DNA from: Nocardia iowensis
Lineage (GTDB): Bacteria > Actinomycetota > Actinomycetes > Mycobacteriales > Mycobacteriaceae
DNA: 64,000 nucleotides
Assembly: GCF_019222765.1 (NCBI RefSeq)
Contig: NZ_CP078145.1
Location: 8,494,001 to 8,558,000 of the forward strand
Reading direction: 5' to 3'
In this document: piece after piece, positions 26,968 through 36,441 of the stretch
How the letters are laid out: the number at the start of each line of letters is the position of its first letter
How positions within the stretch are numbered: position 1 is the stretch's first letter
Notes under the pieces: model-generated
Databases searched by the model: none
What the model was told of the DNA's origin: nothing
The model's input: the letters and a program-made list of their open reading frames with translations, nothing else
Translations under genes and position numbers: made by a program

Positions 26968-29523
26968 TTACTTGCCGACGACCAGACCGTCGCCGTCCGG
27001 GCTCGTGCTCACCCGCACGGTGTCGCCGTCGACGATCTCACCCGCCAGTAGCTCCTTGGCGAGGGTGTCACCGATCGACTGCTGCACCAGCCTGCGCAGC
27101 GGCCGCGCACCGTAGACCGGGTCGTAGCCGCGCACGGCGAGCCAGAACCGGGCCGAGTCGCTGACGTCCAGCTTCAGCCTGCGCTGCGACAGCCGCTTCT
27201 GCAGCTGGTCGAGCTGGATGTCGACGATGTGTTCCAGCTGTTCCTCGTCGAGCGGGTGGAACATCACCACGTCGTCGAGACGGTTGAGGAACTCCGGCTT
27301 GAATGCCGAACGCACCGCGTTCATCACGAAGTCGCGATCGCCGCCCGCACCCAGGTTGGACGTCAGGATGAGGATGGTGTTGCGGAAGTCCACCGTGCGG
27401 CCCTGGCCGTCGGTGAGCCGTCCCTCGTCGAGCACGGCGAGCAGGATGTCGAACACATCCGGGTGCGCCTTCTCGATCTCGTCGAACAGCACCACCGTGT
27501 ACGGCCTGCGCCGGACCGCCTCGGTCAGCTGACCGCCCTGGTCGTAACCGACGTAGCCGGGCGGGGCACCGACCAGGCGCGCCACCGAGTGCTTCTCGCT
27601 GTACTCGCTCATGTCGATCCGGACCATGGCGCGTTCGTCGTCGAACAGGAAGTCCGCCAACGCCTTTGCCAGCTCCGTCTTACCGACACCGGTCGGCCCG
27701 ACGAACATGAACGAGCCGGTCGGCCGGTTCGGGTCCGCGACACCGGCGCGCGCCCGGCGCACCGCGTCGGACACCGCCTGCACCGCGTCGGTCTGGCCGA
27801 CCACCCGCTTGCCGAGCTCCTGTTCCATCCGTAGCAGCTTCTGGGTTTCGCCCTCGAGCAGCCTGCCCACCTGGATACCGGTCCACGACGCCACCACCTC
27901 GGCGATATCGTCGGGGCCGACCTCCTCCTTGAGCATCACTTCGCCGTCGGCGGCCGCGCCGGAGACCTTTTCGGCTTCGGTGAGCTGCTTCTCCAGCGCC
28001 GGGATCTTGCCGTAGCGCAGCTCGGCGGCCTTGCCGAGATCGCCGTCGCGCTCGGCTCGCTCGGATTCGCCACGCAGGGTTTCCAACTCCTCCTTGAGGA
28101 CTCGGACCTGATCGATGGCGCTCTTCTCGTTCTGCCAGCGGGTCATCAGCTGGTTCAGCTTCTCGCGGTCGTCCGCCAGTTCCTGACGCAGCTTCTCCAG
28201 TCGTTGCTTGGAGGCCTCGTCGGTCTCCTTGCTCAGCGCGACCTCTTCGATTTCCAGCCGCCGCACCGCGCGCTCGACCTCGTCGATTTCCACTGGGCGC
28301 GAGTCGATTTCCATCCGCAGCCGGGATGCCGACTCGTCGACCAGGTCGATCGCCTTGTCCGGCAGGAACCGGGAGGTGATGTAGCGGTCGCTGAGGGTGG
28401 CGGCGGCCACCAGCGCGGAGTCGGTGATGCGCACGCCGTGGTGCACCTCGTAGCGCTCCTTGATGCCGCGCAGGATGCCGATGGTGTCCTCCACCGACGG
28501 CTCGCCGACGAACACCTGCTGGAAGCGGCGCTCCAACGCGGCGTCCTTCTCGATGTGCTTGCGGTACTCCTCCAGCGTGGTGGCACCGACCATGCGCAGC
28601 TCACCGCGCGCCAGCATCGGCTTGATCATGTTGCCCGCGTCCATCGCGGATTCCCCGGTCGCCCCGGCGCCGACGATGGTGTGCAGCTCATCGATGAACG
28701 TGATGACCTGTCCCGCACTGTTTTTGATGTCTTCCAGCACGGCCTTGAGCCGCTCCTCGAACTCGCCGCGGTACTTGGCGCCGGCCACCATCGCGCCGAG
28801 GTCGAGCGCGACAACGGACTTGCCGCGCAACGATTCCGGCACGTCGCCCGCCACGATGCGCTGGGCAAGGCCCTCGACGATCGCGGTCTTGCCGACGCCA
28901 GGTTCGCCGATGAGCACCGGGTTGTTCTTGGTGCGGCGGCTCAAAACCTGGACAACGCGCCGGATTTCGGTGTCCCGGCCGATCACCGGATCGAGCTTGC
29001 CCGCGCGGGCCGCCTCGGTGAGGTTGGTCGAGTACTTCTCCAGCGCCTGATAGCTGCCCTCCGGGTCCGGGCTGGTGACCTTGGCGCTGCCGCGCACGGC
29101 GGTGAACGCCTCGCGCAGCGCGTCGGCGCTCGCGCCGTACTTGATGAGCAGCATCGTCACGTCCGAGTCGCCACTGGCCAGGCCGACCATGATGTGCTCG
29201 GTGGAGACGTACTCGTCGCCAAGCTCGGTGGCCAGGTGTTGGGCGGCGGTGATCGCGGCCAGGGCCTCGCGGCCGAGCTGCGGGGTGGTGGTGGCGCCGG
29301 TCGCCCGCGGCAGCCGGTCCACGATGTCCTGGGCCTCGCGTCGCACCGTCGCCGGATCGACGCCGACGGCCTTGAGCAGCGGGGCGGCGATGCCGTCGGT
29401 CTGGTCCAGCAACGCCACCAGCAAGTGGGCCGGACGGATCTCCGGATTGCCCGCGGCGGAGGCCGCCTGCAGTGCGGCGGTCAGGGCCGCCTGAGTCTTG
29501 GTGGTGGGATTGAACGAGTCCAC
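26968..29523 (-). CDS. clpB: ATP-dependent disaggregase ClpB
   Basis: An 851-residue Hsp100 disaggregase that resolubilises aggregated proteins together with DnaK-DnaJ-GrpE. It has an N-terminal Clp_N double repeat (1-about 145) and AAA+ domain 1 with Walker [10 protein letters not shown] near residue 203. A coiled-coil middle domain (about 405-520, Glu/Arg/Leu heptads) is followed by AAA+ domain 2 with GPTGVGKTE near 605 and [12 protein letters not shown]. The C-terminal domain ends near GLVVGK. Length and domain order are standard. The upstream region carries a HAIR-like HspR site and a sigma-H/R-like promoter, consistent with heat and thiol-stress control known for clpB in mycobacteria. 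Confidence 0.97.
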   Translation of the reverse strand: MDSFNPTTKTQAALTAALQAASAAGNPEIRPAHLLVALLDQTDGIAAPLLKAVGVDPATVRREAQDIVDRLPRATGATTTPQLGREALAAITAAQHLATELGDEYVSTEHIMVGLASGDSDVTMLLIKYGASADALREAFTAVRGSAKVTSPDPEGSYQALEKYSTNLTEAARAGKLDPVIGRDTEIRRVVQVLSRRTKNNPVLIGEPGVGKTAIVEGLAQRIVAGDVPESLRGKSVVALDLGAMVAGAKYRGEFEERLKAVLEDIKNSAGQVITFIDELHTIVGAGATGESAMDAGNMIKPMLARGELRMVGATTLEEYRKHIEKDAALERRFQQVFVGEPSVEDTIGILRGIKERYEVHHGVRITDSALVAAATLSDRYITSRFLPDKAIDLVDESASRLRMEIDSRPVEIDEVERAVRRLEIEEVALSKETDEASKQRLEKLRQELADDREKLNQLMTRWQNEKSAIDQVRVLKEELETLRGESERAERDGDLGKAAELRYGKIPALEKQLTEAEKVSGAAADGEVMLKEEVGPDDIAEVVASWTGIQVGRLLEGETQKLLRMEQELGKRVVGQTDAVQAVSDAVRRARAGVADPNRPTGSFMFVGPTGVGKTELAKALADFLFDDERAMVRIDMSEYSEKHSVARLVGAPPGYVGYDQGGQLTEAVRRRPYTVVLFDEIEKAHPDVFDILLAVLDEGRLTDGQGRTVDFRNTILILTSNLGAGGDRDFVMNAVRSAFKPEFLNRLDDVVMFHPLDEEQLEHIVDIQLDQLQKRLSQRRLKLDVSDSARFWLAVRGYDPVYGARPLRRLVQQSIGDTLAKELLAGEIVDGDTVRVSTSPDGDGLVVGK

Positions 29524-29609
29524 AAGTCACCTTTCTATTAGTCGATGTCACGGCGCCGGAGCCTGATCCGCGCGAACCTTCGCACGGCTTCGTGCCGTTC
29601 CTTATCTCC

Positions 29610-29635
29610 AACGTAGGAAAGGTTGAGTCTGTTCC
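29610..29635 (-). promoter_or_regulatory. Sigma-H/sigma-R-like promoter of clpB
   Basis: On the minus strand GGAAC (29635-29631) and GTT (29612-29610) are separated by exactly 18 bases. This fits the GGAAN18GTT pattern of sigma-R/sigma-H thiol-oxidative stress promoters. It lies about 90 bases before the clpB start, inside and next to the HAIR repeat. Confidence 0.6.
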
Positions 29636-29642
29636 GCTCAAG
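29622..29642. promoter_or_regulatory. HAIR element (HspR operator) before clpB
   Basis: GTTGAGT-N7-GCTCAAG matches the HspR inverted repeat CTTGAGT-N7-ACTCAAG at 12 of 14 positions with the correct 7-base spacer. The hspR gene is in the same window, so autogenous heat-shock repression of clpB is likely. Confidence 0.78.
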
Positions 29643-29787
29643 TTTGGTTATTTTGCCGCGCCATGAACGGTACGCCGCGACACCCGTCCAATGCCGTGAA
29701 TCACAGCGTCCATGAGGTATGGATGCATACGATGACCATGGCCGTTAGTTGATGCATCACTCTTCAGCCCGATCAAGGAGCGAATGG

Positions 29788-30723
29788 ATGCGCGCGATTG
29801 TCGTACGGAAGTTCGGAGCGACGCCCGAGTTGGCCGACATGCCGGTCCCCGAACCCGGCCCCGGGATGGTGCGGGTGCAAATGGAGGCGGCAGGCGTCAA
29901 TCCGTTCGACGCGAAGATGGCCGGCGGAATACTGGATGGCAAGCTGCCGCATGACTTTCCGATGATCCTCGGGGTGGACGGCGCGGGCACCATCGGCACG
30001 GTCGGCGCCGGCGTCAGCCGGTTCGCCGTCGGTGATCGGGTGGTCGGCAAGTTCCTCACTCCGCCCGTCGGCCACGGCAGCTTCGCCGAGTACGCGGTGA
30101 TCCCGGAGACCGGCATCCTGGCGCGCGTTCCGGAGGGCGTTCCGACCGTCGCGGCCGCCGCGCTACCCATCGCGGGCGTCACCGCGCAGGACATCGTGGA
30201 CGCCACCAAGATCGAACCGGGGCAGACCGTGCTGATCGTCGGCGCGACCGGCGGCGTCGGCTCGTTCCTCGTCCAACTGGCGAACATCGCGGGTGCGCAT
30301 GTCATCGCCACCGCGCGCGGCGAGGTCGCCGACCAGATGACCAGGCTCGGCGCCGCGGAGACGGTCGACTACACCGCAGGCTCGCTGCGCGACCAGGTCG
30401 CCGCCGCCCATCCCGAGGGCATCGACCTGCTCTACGACCTGGTCAGCCCGCCCGCGGCACTAGCCGAACTGACCGGCTTGGTGCGCGCAGGCGGCACCGT
30501 CTACTCCACCATCTTTTCCACCGACGAGAACCTGCTGCGCAAGCATGGGCTGCACGGCGGCAATATCGAATCCACCGGCGGCGCACCGGAATTGGCGCGA
30601 CTGCTGGAACGAGTGGCCGAGGGTGACGTGGTGGTCCCGATCGACGCGACGGTCCCGCTGGCCGACGGCGCGGCCGTCATCGGCGCAACCGGCGCCCGCG
30701 GCAAAACCGTGCTCGCCATCTGA
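29788..30723 (+). CDS. Quinone oxidoreductase-like MDR protein
   Basis: A 311-residue medium-chain dehydrogenase/reductase of the zinc-free quinone oxidoreductase (QOR) type. Evidence is the N-terminal MRAIVVRKFGATPELADMPV, GVDGAGTIGTVGAGVSRFAV, the dinucleotide loop VGATGGVGSFLVQLA near residue 150, and absence of the catalytic Cys and the four structural cysteines of zinc alcohol dehydrogenases. It should use NADPH to reduce quinones or enones; the physiological substrate is unknown. The ATG is 7 bases after AAGGAG. It is divergent from clpB (264 bases between starts), so the same promoter region, including the HAIR site, could influence both. The flavohaemoglobin cluster follows on the same strand. 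Confidence 0.88.
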   Translation: MRAIVVRKFGATPELADMPVPEPGPGMVRVQMEAAGVNPFDAKMAGGILDGKLPHDFPMILGVDGAGTIGTVGAGVSRFAVGDRVVGKFLTPPVGHGSFAEYAVIPETGILARVPEGVPTVAAAALPIAGVTAQDIVDATKIEPGQTVLIVGATGGVGSFLVQLANIAGAHVIATARGEVADQMTRLGAAETVDYTAGSLRDQVAAAHPEGIDLLYDLVSPPAALAELTGLVRAGGTVYSTIFSTDENLLRKHGLHGGNIESTGGAPELARLLERVAEGDVVVPIDATVPLADGAAVIGATGARGKTVLAI

Positions 30724-30947
30724 GGCCGTTCCCGACCTGCCTCGGTGTCCGGCGCGGCACCCGAGAAGCAAGGTGTGATCTCGACGGCAGGGCCGCAACA
30801 CCACTCGTTTGCCGACCGATTACCGTTTGGCCCGGTCTTCAGGTCCTAACCAACACGACCATGGCATTTTCAGGGATACTGGTCGGCGGAGGACCGCCGG
30901 TTACGGGTACGTCCCCGGCAGAACTGAGGGAAAGGAAGCTCCACGTC

Positions 30948-32105
30948 GTGGATGCGCGTTCGGCTGCGCTGGTCCGCGCCAACTTCCGTTCGGTGATCGA
31001 GGCACCGAATGGACCCGAGCGGTTGGTCAGTGCGTTCTACGGTCATTTGTTCGCCGAGAACCCTCAACTGCGTGAACTCTTCCCGCCTGCGATGGATATG
31101 CAGGCCAAGCGGGTCTGCACCGCCATCCAGTACGTGCTCGATCATCTGGAGGACTGGGAACGGGCGCAGAAGTTCCTGGAGCAGCTGGCTCGCGACCACC
31201 GCAAATACGGGGTCGACGCGGCGCACTACGATGCCGCCGGTCGGGCCTTGCTCTCCGCGTTCCGCGCCTACAACGGTGCGGCCTGGCACCGGGGCCTGGA
31301 GGAGGGCTGGCGCGACATCACCATCCTGATCTCCGCGTCCATGGCGATCGGCGCGAATTCCGACAAATCCCAGCCGTACTGGGAGGCGACCGTGGTCGGC
31401 CATCGCCGGGTGCTGGAGGACCTGGCCATCGTGCGGCTGCAATCCGAGAGTCCGATCCCCTACCAAGCCGGACAGTACGTGCCCCTCACGGTGCCGCAGC
31501 GCCCGAAGATGTGGCGCTACTTCTCCCCGGCCATCCCCGCGAACCCGTACGGCGAGATCGAGTTCCATATCCGCAAGATCCGCGGCGGCTGGGTGAGCCC
31601 CGCCATCGTGAACGAAACCAGGGTCGGTGACCGCTGGCAGATCGCGGGACCGCTCGGCGGCTTACACGTAGACCGGGACAGCGGTCGCGATGTGCTGATG
31701 ATCGGTGCGGGCACCGGCATCGCGCCCTTGCGCGCTCAGTTGATCGAGATGGGCCAGCGCGGCATCAACCCTCGGGTGCACTTCTTCATCGGCGGCCGCT
31801 ACCCCTGCGATCTCTACGACGTGGAGAACATGTGGCAGCTCTCGCAGAGCAATCCGTGGCTCACCATCGTCCCGGTCTGCGAGCAAAAGACCAATCCGTG
31901 GTGGTATCCCCATCCACCACAGGAAGAGCCATACGGCATGCACCGGCGGTTGATCGGTAACCTGGGCGCCGTGGTCGCGAGCTTCGGCGCGTGGGCGGAC
32001 CGGCAGATCCAGATCGCCGGGTCGGCGAAGATGATCGCGGACACCCGACGTGCGTTGATCGCGGTCGGTACTCCGGAGCACATCATCAGCTCCGACCCTG
32101 TGTGA
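30948..32105 (+). CDS. Type II flavohaemoglobin-like protein, Rv0385-like
   Basis: A 385-residue flavohaemoglobin. The globin domain (1-about 135) has proximal His84 in ARDHRKYGVDAAHY. The FAD-binding beta-barrel (about 145-250) contains MWRYFSPAIPANPYGEIEFH, with an altered FAD motif (RYFS instead of the usual RxYS), a feature of the type II group. The NAD(P) domain (about 255-385) has MIGAGTGIAPLRAQL and the conserved SFGAWADRQIQIAGS end. Classical flavohaemoglobins detoxify NO; the M. tuberculosis type II protein has been linked to D-lactate oxidation and redox balance. GTG 30948 is chosen because AAAGGAAG lies about 9 bases upstream and the start MDARSAALVR parallels the paralogue at 34209. 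The next gene starts within its stop codon or 15 bases later. Confidence 0.88.
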   Translation: MDARSAALVRANFRSVIEAPNGPERLVSAFYGHLFAENPQLRELFPPAMDMQAKRVCTAIQYVLDHLEDWERAQKFLEQLARDHRKYGVDAAHYDAAGRALLSAFRAYNGAAWHRGLEEGWRDITILISASMAIGANSDKSQPYWEATVVGHRRVLEDLAIVRLQSESPIPYQAGQYVPLTVPQRPKMWRYFSPAIPANPYGEIEFHIRKIRGGWVSPAIVNETRVGDRWQIAGPLGGLHVDRDSGRDVLMIGAGTGIAPLRAQLIEMGQRGINPRVHFFIGGRYPCDLYDVENMWQLSQSNPWLTIVPVCEQKTNPWWYPHPPQEEPYGMHRRLIGNLGAVVASFGAWADRQIQIAGSAKMIADTRRALIAVGTPEHIISSDPV

Positions 32106-32119
32106 TGAAGGAGGCCCCG

Positions 32120-32941
32120 ATGGGGACGGCAGCCGACGGAGTCGGTGGGGCGGGTAGGACGCCGCGGGACCCGAGTGCGCTCGGCAACGGCGCACATCAG
32201 CCGCCCGAGTGGACCGCAACCGTGGTCGGGCACCATCGAATCCGGCACGATCTCGCGGTGATCCGGCTGATCGGCGAATTCGTCCCGTTCATCGCGGGCC
32301 AGTCCGTCGAGGTCACCGTGCCGCAGCAACCGAGCATGCGACGCAGATTGTCCCCGGCCCTGCCGCCGTCGCTGGACGGCAAGCTCGAATTCCATGTGCG
32401 CACCGTGCCCGGCGGCTGGTGCAGCGGCTCCATCGTGGCCGACACCCGGCCCGGTGACGAATGGCGGATCCGGGCACCCCTCGGGACCTTCGCGGTCGAC
32501 CCGGCGGGTGACGAAGTGGTGATGATCGCTGGCGGCACCGGACTCGCCCCGATGCGGGCGCAGATTCTGGACCTGGCGCGCGAGCCGGAACCGCCGCGCA
32601 CCTACCTCTTCTTCGGTGGCCATACCCCGCGCGACCTGTACGCCTCGGACATGCTGTACCTACTAGCCGGTGAATTGCCTTGGCTCACCGTCATTCCCGT
32701 GGTGGAGAGCCCGGACGATCCCGGCTGGGAAGACGAGTGGTACGAGCGCAGCCGCGTCGCCATCGGCTTCCCGCCGGACGAGATGCTCTACGGCACCCTG
32801 GCCGAAGTCGTCGGCTCCCACGGGGCGTTCGAGAATCATCAGGTGCTGGTGTGCGGCTCGCCCGCCATGGTCAATGCCACGGTCGATCAGCTGCTCGCCA
32901 CCGGAACTCCGCCGGAGCGAATCCAATTCGAAGGGTTATAG
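32120..32941 (+). CDS. Stand-alone ferredoxin reductase-type oxidoreductase lacking globin
   Basis: A 273-residue flavin reductase that corresponds to the C-terminal two thirds of the neighbouring flavohaemoglobins but has no globin. A flexible tail of about 35 residues is followed by the FAD barrel (PEWTATVVGHHRIRHDLAVI, PFIAGQSVEVTVPQQPSMRR, LSPALPPSLDGKLEFHVRTV) and the NAD domain (MIAGGTGLAPMRAQILDLA, FGGHTPRDLY, VLVCGSPAMVNATVDQLLA). ATG 32120 follows AAGGAGG by 5 bases; an ATG at 32105 overlapping the previous stop is also in frame but has no ribosome site. Tight coupling suggests it supplies electrons to, or evolved by partial duplication of, the upstream flavohaemoglobin. Which donor and acceptor it uses is unknown. 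Confidence 0.82.
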   Translation: MGTAADGVGGAGRTPRDPSALGNGAHQPPEWTATVVGHHRIRHDLAVIRLIGEFVPFIAGQSVEVTVPQQPSMRRRLSPALPPSLDGKLEFHVRTVPGGWCSGSIVADTRPGDEWRIRAPLGTFAVDPAGDEVVMIAGGTGLAPMRAQILDLAREPEPPRTYLFFGGHTPRDLYASDMLYLLAGELPWLTVIPVVESPDDPGWEDEWYERSRVAIGFPPDEMLYGTLAEVVGSHGAFENHQVLVCGSPAMVNATVDQLLATGTPPERIQFEGL

Positions 32942-33039
32942 GCCCGCCGTACTCGCCGGAATCCGGCCACGATACTGGGCGCGACCGGATTCCGGCGGAG
33001 TCCGGGATAACGGGAGGGGTCGAAATCCCGGACGGCCGG

Positions 33040-34209
33040 TCAGAACAGGGGGTCGTGGCGGATGTTCTTGGTGAGCGTCCCCGCGGCCATCATCCGGAAC
33101 TTGGTGGTCTGCACCATCGAGGGTGAGCCGACGATCTGCACGTCCCGGTCGGCCCAGGGGCCGAAGCTGGCGACCACCTTGCCGATCTGGCCGGTCAGCC
33201 GCGGCTCCAAGCCCGCGTAGGCGGGCGCCAATTCGCCGGAATCGGTATACCACCAAGGGTTTTCGTCGTGTTCGGTCACCGGCGTCACGGTCAGCCAGCG
33301 GTTGGCGACGGCCAGGCTGTTGAGCGTGTCCAGGTCGTAGAGATCGCACGGATGATGCCCGCCGACGAACAGGTGCACCTTCGGGTTGGTCCGCCGCTGC
33401 GCCATCGCCATCAGTTGGGCTCGCAGCGGCGCGATGCCGGTGCCGCAGCCGACCATCAGCATCTTGCGCTTGGTATTGCGCGGGATGCCGAGGCCGCCGA
33501 GCGGGGAGCCGAGCAGCCACTGGTCGCCGAGGGCGGTCTGGCCGACGATAGCGGAGCTGACCCAGCCGCCGAGCACGGCGCGCACGTGGAATTCGATCTC
33601 CCCGTTGGCATTCGCGGGCACGGCGGGCGACATATAGCGCCACATTCGCGGCCGGGACGGAATCTGCACGCTCAGGTATTGACCGGCGGCATATTGCATC
33701 GGCTGGTCCAGTTGCAACCGCACGACGGTCAGATTGCGCAACACTTCGCGGCGTTCCACGACGGTGCCGGTCCAAACCGGCGGGGTGGTTTCCTTCTCCG
33801 CGGCACCGATCATGGTGTCGCCGATGATCTTCAGGCCCTCGTCCCACGCCCGGTCGACCTCGTCGGTCCACATCTCGGTACCGGCGAACACCCGCATCGC
33901 GGTCTTCAGTGAGACGGCGACCGCCGTGTAATGCGCAGGTTGCACACCGTATTTGCGATGATCACGCCCGAGCTGGGCGAGGAACGGCAATAACTTGTTG
34001 GGCTCCTCGAGCCTATCCAACGCGTAGGCGATGGCCTTGACAAGGCGATCTCGCTGGGCATCCATGGCTGCCGGGAAGAAATCGCGGACTTGGGGGTAGT
34101 CGGTGAAGAGGATCGCGTAGAACGATCGCGCTAATTTTTCCGGCCCCCCTTCCTCCGCAGCAACCGCCTTGAACGTAGTTCTGATCAAAGCGACAGTCCG
34201 CGAATCCAT
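33040..34209 (-). CDS. Type II flavohaemoglobin-like protein, second paralogue
   Basis: A second 389-residue flavohaemoglobin, convergent with the reductase gene. The globin domain (1-about 135) has His84 at the same position (GRDHRKYGVQPAHY). The FAD barrel reads MWRYMSPAVPANANGEIEFH and the NAD domain has MVGCGTGIAPLRAQLMAMAQ and VASFGPWADRDVQIVGSPS. The FAD motif again reads RYMS, the type II variation. ATG 34209 aligns with the other copy (MDSRTVALIRTTFKAVAAEE). A small upstream extension to 34275 is open but lacks support. The divergence from the first copy indicates an old duplication, and opposite orientation suggests separate control from the AT-richer 34.2-34.8 kb region. Confidence 0.87.
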   Translation of the reverse strand: MDSRTVALIRTTFKAVAAEEGGPEKLARSFYAILFTDYPQVRDFFPAAMDAQRDRLVKAIAYALDRLEEPNKLLPFLAQLGRDHRKYGVQPAHYTAVAVSLKTAMRVFAGTEMWTDEVDRAWDEGLKIIGDTMIGAAEKETTPPVWTGTVVERREVLRNLTVVRLQLDQPMQYAAGQYLSVQIPSRPRMWRYMSPAVPANANGEIEFHVRAVLGGWVSSAIVGQTALGDQWLLGSPLGGLGIPRNTKRKMLMVGCGTGIAPLRAQLMAMAQRRTNPKVHLFVGGHHPCDLYDLDTLNSLAVANRWLTVTPVTEHDENPWWYTDSGELAPAYAGLEPRLTGQIGKVVASFGPWADRDVQIVGSPSMVQTTKFRMMAAGTLTKNIRHDPLF

Positions 34210-34777
34210 TTGTGTCACAACCCCATTTCGCGCTCGAACACAAACTGAGCCGGCGAGTGAGGTGCTGCGGGACACTCGTCAGCAGCCGTTGCCAAGGAGT
34301 GTAGGCGAGGTTAGCCAGCTACGGAATCCTCTGTTTAAACAACAAGCGTGTAATTCCGGTTAAACGAGGACACTCGGCGCAAAACCCCGACTAAACAGAC
34401 TGAAAGACCGTAATAAACGGTGAAATCAGTCATAGATACACTGAATATGCAAGGCTCGCTGTGAAAGTTTCGCTCCGATAAGAGCTTCGGAGCGACCGCA
34501 CGGCAACATTCCAGAGCGGCCAACAGGTTCGGCCGAGCAACCGGCACCCGCACCGCCGCAGGGGCGCGGTGAAATGTGACGGGTCACCGATCATCGAAAC
34601 CGGCCACCCGGTAGCGCTGTCGCGTACCACGTCTCGGCTTACCGTCGGCTACCCTGCGGAAACCACTGCCCGGACCCAGCTTCGGGCCCGTGACCTCGGC
34701 TCACTATGCGTGCACCGAGGCCACGGGCCCGATTGTTTGCCAGCCGTATTCAGTATTGTTGCGCCAAGGTTGAGCGC
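34210..34777. other. AT-richer intergenic region with GTTTA motifs
   Basis: About 570 bases without a credible gene, clearly less GC-rich than its surroundings between 34320 and 34470. Four TAAAC/GTTTA pentamers occur at 34336, 34361, 34392 and 34414. The first lies in the palindrome GTTTAAAC. The region must contain the flavohaemoglobin promoter (minus strand) and, at 34682-34732, a large hairpin that probably ends the dnaK-hspR transcript. I see no tRNA-like fold. Confidence 0.5.
34682..34732 (-). terminator. Large hairpin downstream of hspR
   Basis: Arms TCGGGCCCGTG/a/CCTCGG (34682-34699) and CCGAGG/c/CACGGGCCCGA (34715-34732) pair over 17 bases with one mismatch, with a 15-base loop. It starts about 45 bases beyond the hspR stop and is the likely terminator of the dnaK operon. 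No T-run is present on the minus strand. Confidence 0.6.
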
Positions 34778-35182
34778 TCAAATATTACGGCGATTACGGG
34801 GTTGCCACACCACCAGTGCGGTACTGCGTTGCGGCGGCGAAAGATCGGGCCGATAACCCGCTCGCAGCCGGTCCAGCTCGGCCGATAGTTCGGCGACGCG
34901 CTGCTGCAATTCCTCGACCTGGTTGGTGAGTTCGATGATGCGCTTGATGCCCGCCAGATTGACGCCCTCGTCCTGGGAGAGCCGCTGCACCTCGCGCAAC
35001 AGCTCGACGTCCCTGGCCGAGTAGCGTCGACCGCCGCCCGAAGTGCGTTGTGGGGTAACCAATCCCAGCCGGTCATAGGTGCGCAAGGTCTGCGCGTGCA
35101 TGCCCGCCAGCTGGGCCGCCACCGAAATCATGAAGAACTCGGCACGCGACCCGCCGGACGCCTGCTTCGGATCATTGGACAT
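34778..35182 (-). CDS. hspR: Heat-shock repressor HspR (MerR family)
   Basis: A 134-residue MerR-type repressor of chaperone genes. The winged-helix domain begins FMISVAAQLAGMHAQTLRTY (residues 17-36) and continues DRLGLVTPQRTSGGGRRYS. A coiled-coil dimerisation helix follows (LTNQVEELQQRVAELSAELD). In Streptomyces and M. tuberculosis HspR binds HAIR repeats with DnaK as co-repressor, and heat releases repression. Two HAIR matches lie in this window, before dnaK and before clpB. The ATG is in a TGATG overlap with dnaJ, so it is the fourth gene of dnaK-grpE-dnaJ-hspR. An upstream in-frame start (35197) would fall inside dnaJ and is less likely. Confidence 0.95.
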   Translation of the reverse strand: MSNDPKQASGGSRAEFFMISVAAQLAGMHAQTLRTYDRLGLVTPQRTSGGGRRYSARDVELLREVQRLSQDEGVNLAGIKRIIELTNQVEELQQRVAELSAELDRLRAGYRPDLSPPQRSTALVVWQPRNRRNI

Positions 35183-36339
35183 CAAGCACCTGCCCATCCT
35201 GCCCGTGGATCGAATCCGCTGGCCTTCTCCGCCTCCGCATAGCGCCGGAGCGCCTCGGCCGCATTGTCGTCCAGTTTCTGCGGTACCGCGACCTTGACGG
35301 TGACCAGCAGGTCACCGGCGCCGCCGCCGCGCTTGGGCACGCCACGGCCGCGTACCCGGAGGATACGGCCGTCCGCGGTGCCCGGAGGCACCTTGACGCC
35401 AACGCGCCCTTCCAGTGTCGGCACGGAAACCGTTGTGCCGAGCACCAATTCGCTGTAGCTGACCGGCAGCACCAGGGTCAGATCGTCGCCGTTGCGGCCG
35501 AAGACCTTGTCCTGGCTGACGTGCACGCTGACGAACAGGTCACCCGAAGGCGCCCCGCGCAGACCCGCCTCGCCCTGTCCGGCCAGCCGAATCCGTTGTC
35601 CGTCACTGACTCCCGGCGGAATCCGCACCGTGATGGTGCGTGTGCGGTTCTGGATGCCGCTGCCGTGGCAGTCGACGCACGGGTCGTCGATGATCGAGCC
35701 GGTGCCCCGGCAGTCATCGCACGGCTCGCTGAAGCCGAACGCACCCTGGTTGCGGCTGACCACGCCGGTTCCGTTGCAGTGCGGGCACACTCGCGGGCTG
35801 GTGCCCGGCTTGGCGCCGCTGCCGTGACAGGTGGTACACGGCGACGGACTTGTCATCCGCAGCGGAACCGTGACGCCCTGCGCGGCTTCCCGGAAACCGA
35901 GTGTCGTCTCGGTCTCCACATCGGCGCCGCGGCGCGGCCGGCTCGTGGTGCGGGTGCCGCCCCGATTGAACAGGCCGCCGAGCAGGTCACCGAGACCACC
36001 GTCGCCGGCGCTCGCGCCGCCGAAGATGTCGCCGATGTTGAAGTCCTGCGAAAAGCCACCGCCCGCACCGGGTGTGAACCCGCCGCGCGGATACCCGCCA
36101 CCCGCGAACAGCTTGCGGGTGTCGTCATACTCCTTGCGCTTGGCCGGATCCGACAGCACCGCGTGTGCTTCGCTGACGGTCTTGAACCGCTCCTCGGCTT
36201 TGGTATCACCGGGATTGGCGTCCGGATGCAGGTCGCGAGCGAGCTTGCGGTACGCCTTCTTGATCTCGTCCTGCGAGGCAGTGGAGGAGACACCCAGCTC
36301 TTTGTAGAAGTCCTTTTCGATCCACTCCCGTTGACTCAC
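35182..36339 (-). CDS. dnaJ: Chaperone DnaJ (Hsp40)
   Basis: A 385-residue class I DnaJ. The J-domain has HPD at residues 38-40 ([13 protein letters not shown]) and is followed by a Gly/Phe-rich region (about 75-125). Four zinc-finger repeats CxxCxGxG occur near residues 165-230 ([32 protein letters not shown]). The C-terminal substrate-binding and dimerisation region completes it. It stimulates DnaK ATPase and delivers unfolded clients. The N-terminus [20 protein letters not shown] is as in mycobacterial DnaJ1. It is preceded by AGGAGGAGA and sits about 100 bases after grpE. All zinc ligands are present, so it should be fully functional. Confidence 0.96.
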   Translation of the reverse strand: MSQREWIEKDFYKELGVSSTASQDEIKKAYRKLARDLHPDANPGDTKAEERFKTVSEAHAVLSDPAKRKEYDDTRKLFAGGGYPRGGFTPGAGGGFSQDFNIGDIFGGASAGDGGLGDLLGGLFNRGGTRTTSRPRRGADVETETTLGFREAAQGVTVPLRMTSPSPCTTCHGSGAKPGTSPRVCPHCNGTGVVSRNQGAFGFSEPCDDCRGTGSIIDDPCVDCHGSGIQNRTRTITVRIPPGVSDGQRIRLAGQGEAGLRGAPSGDLFVSVHVSQDKVFGRNGDDLTLVLPVSYSELVLGTTVSVPTLEGRVGVKVPPGTADGRILRVRGRGVPKRGGGAGDLLVTVKVAVPQKLDDNAAEALRRYAEAEKASGFDPRAGWAGA

Positions 36340-36441
36340 CGGATATCTCCTCCTCTCGCAGTGTTGGATGTGCGGCGTTCGCGGGGCCCTTGGTGGTCAC
36401 GCTGTGCTACCACCGCCGGCCCCGACGCTCGCGCCGCTACC

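Noticed and set aside
34303..34320. GCGAGGTTAGCCAG as a possible iron-box (IdeR) site upstream of the second flavohaemoglobin
   Set aside because: Too few matches to the 19-base IdeR palindrome and no symmetrical right half.
34682..34732. Possible tRNA or attachment site in the large hairpin
   Set aside because: No T-loop or anticodon-arm pattern, no CCA end and no duplicated copy nearby. It reads better as a terminator.
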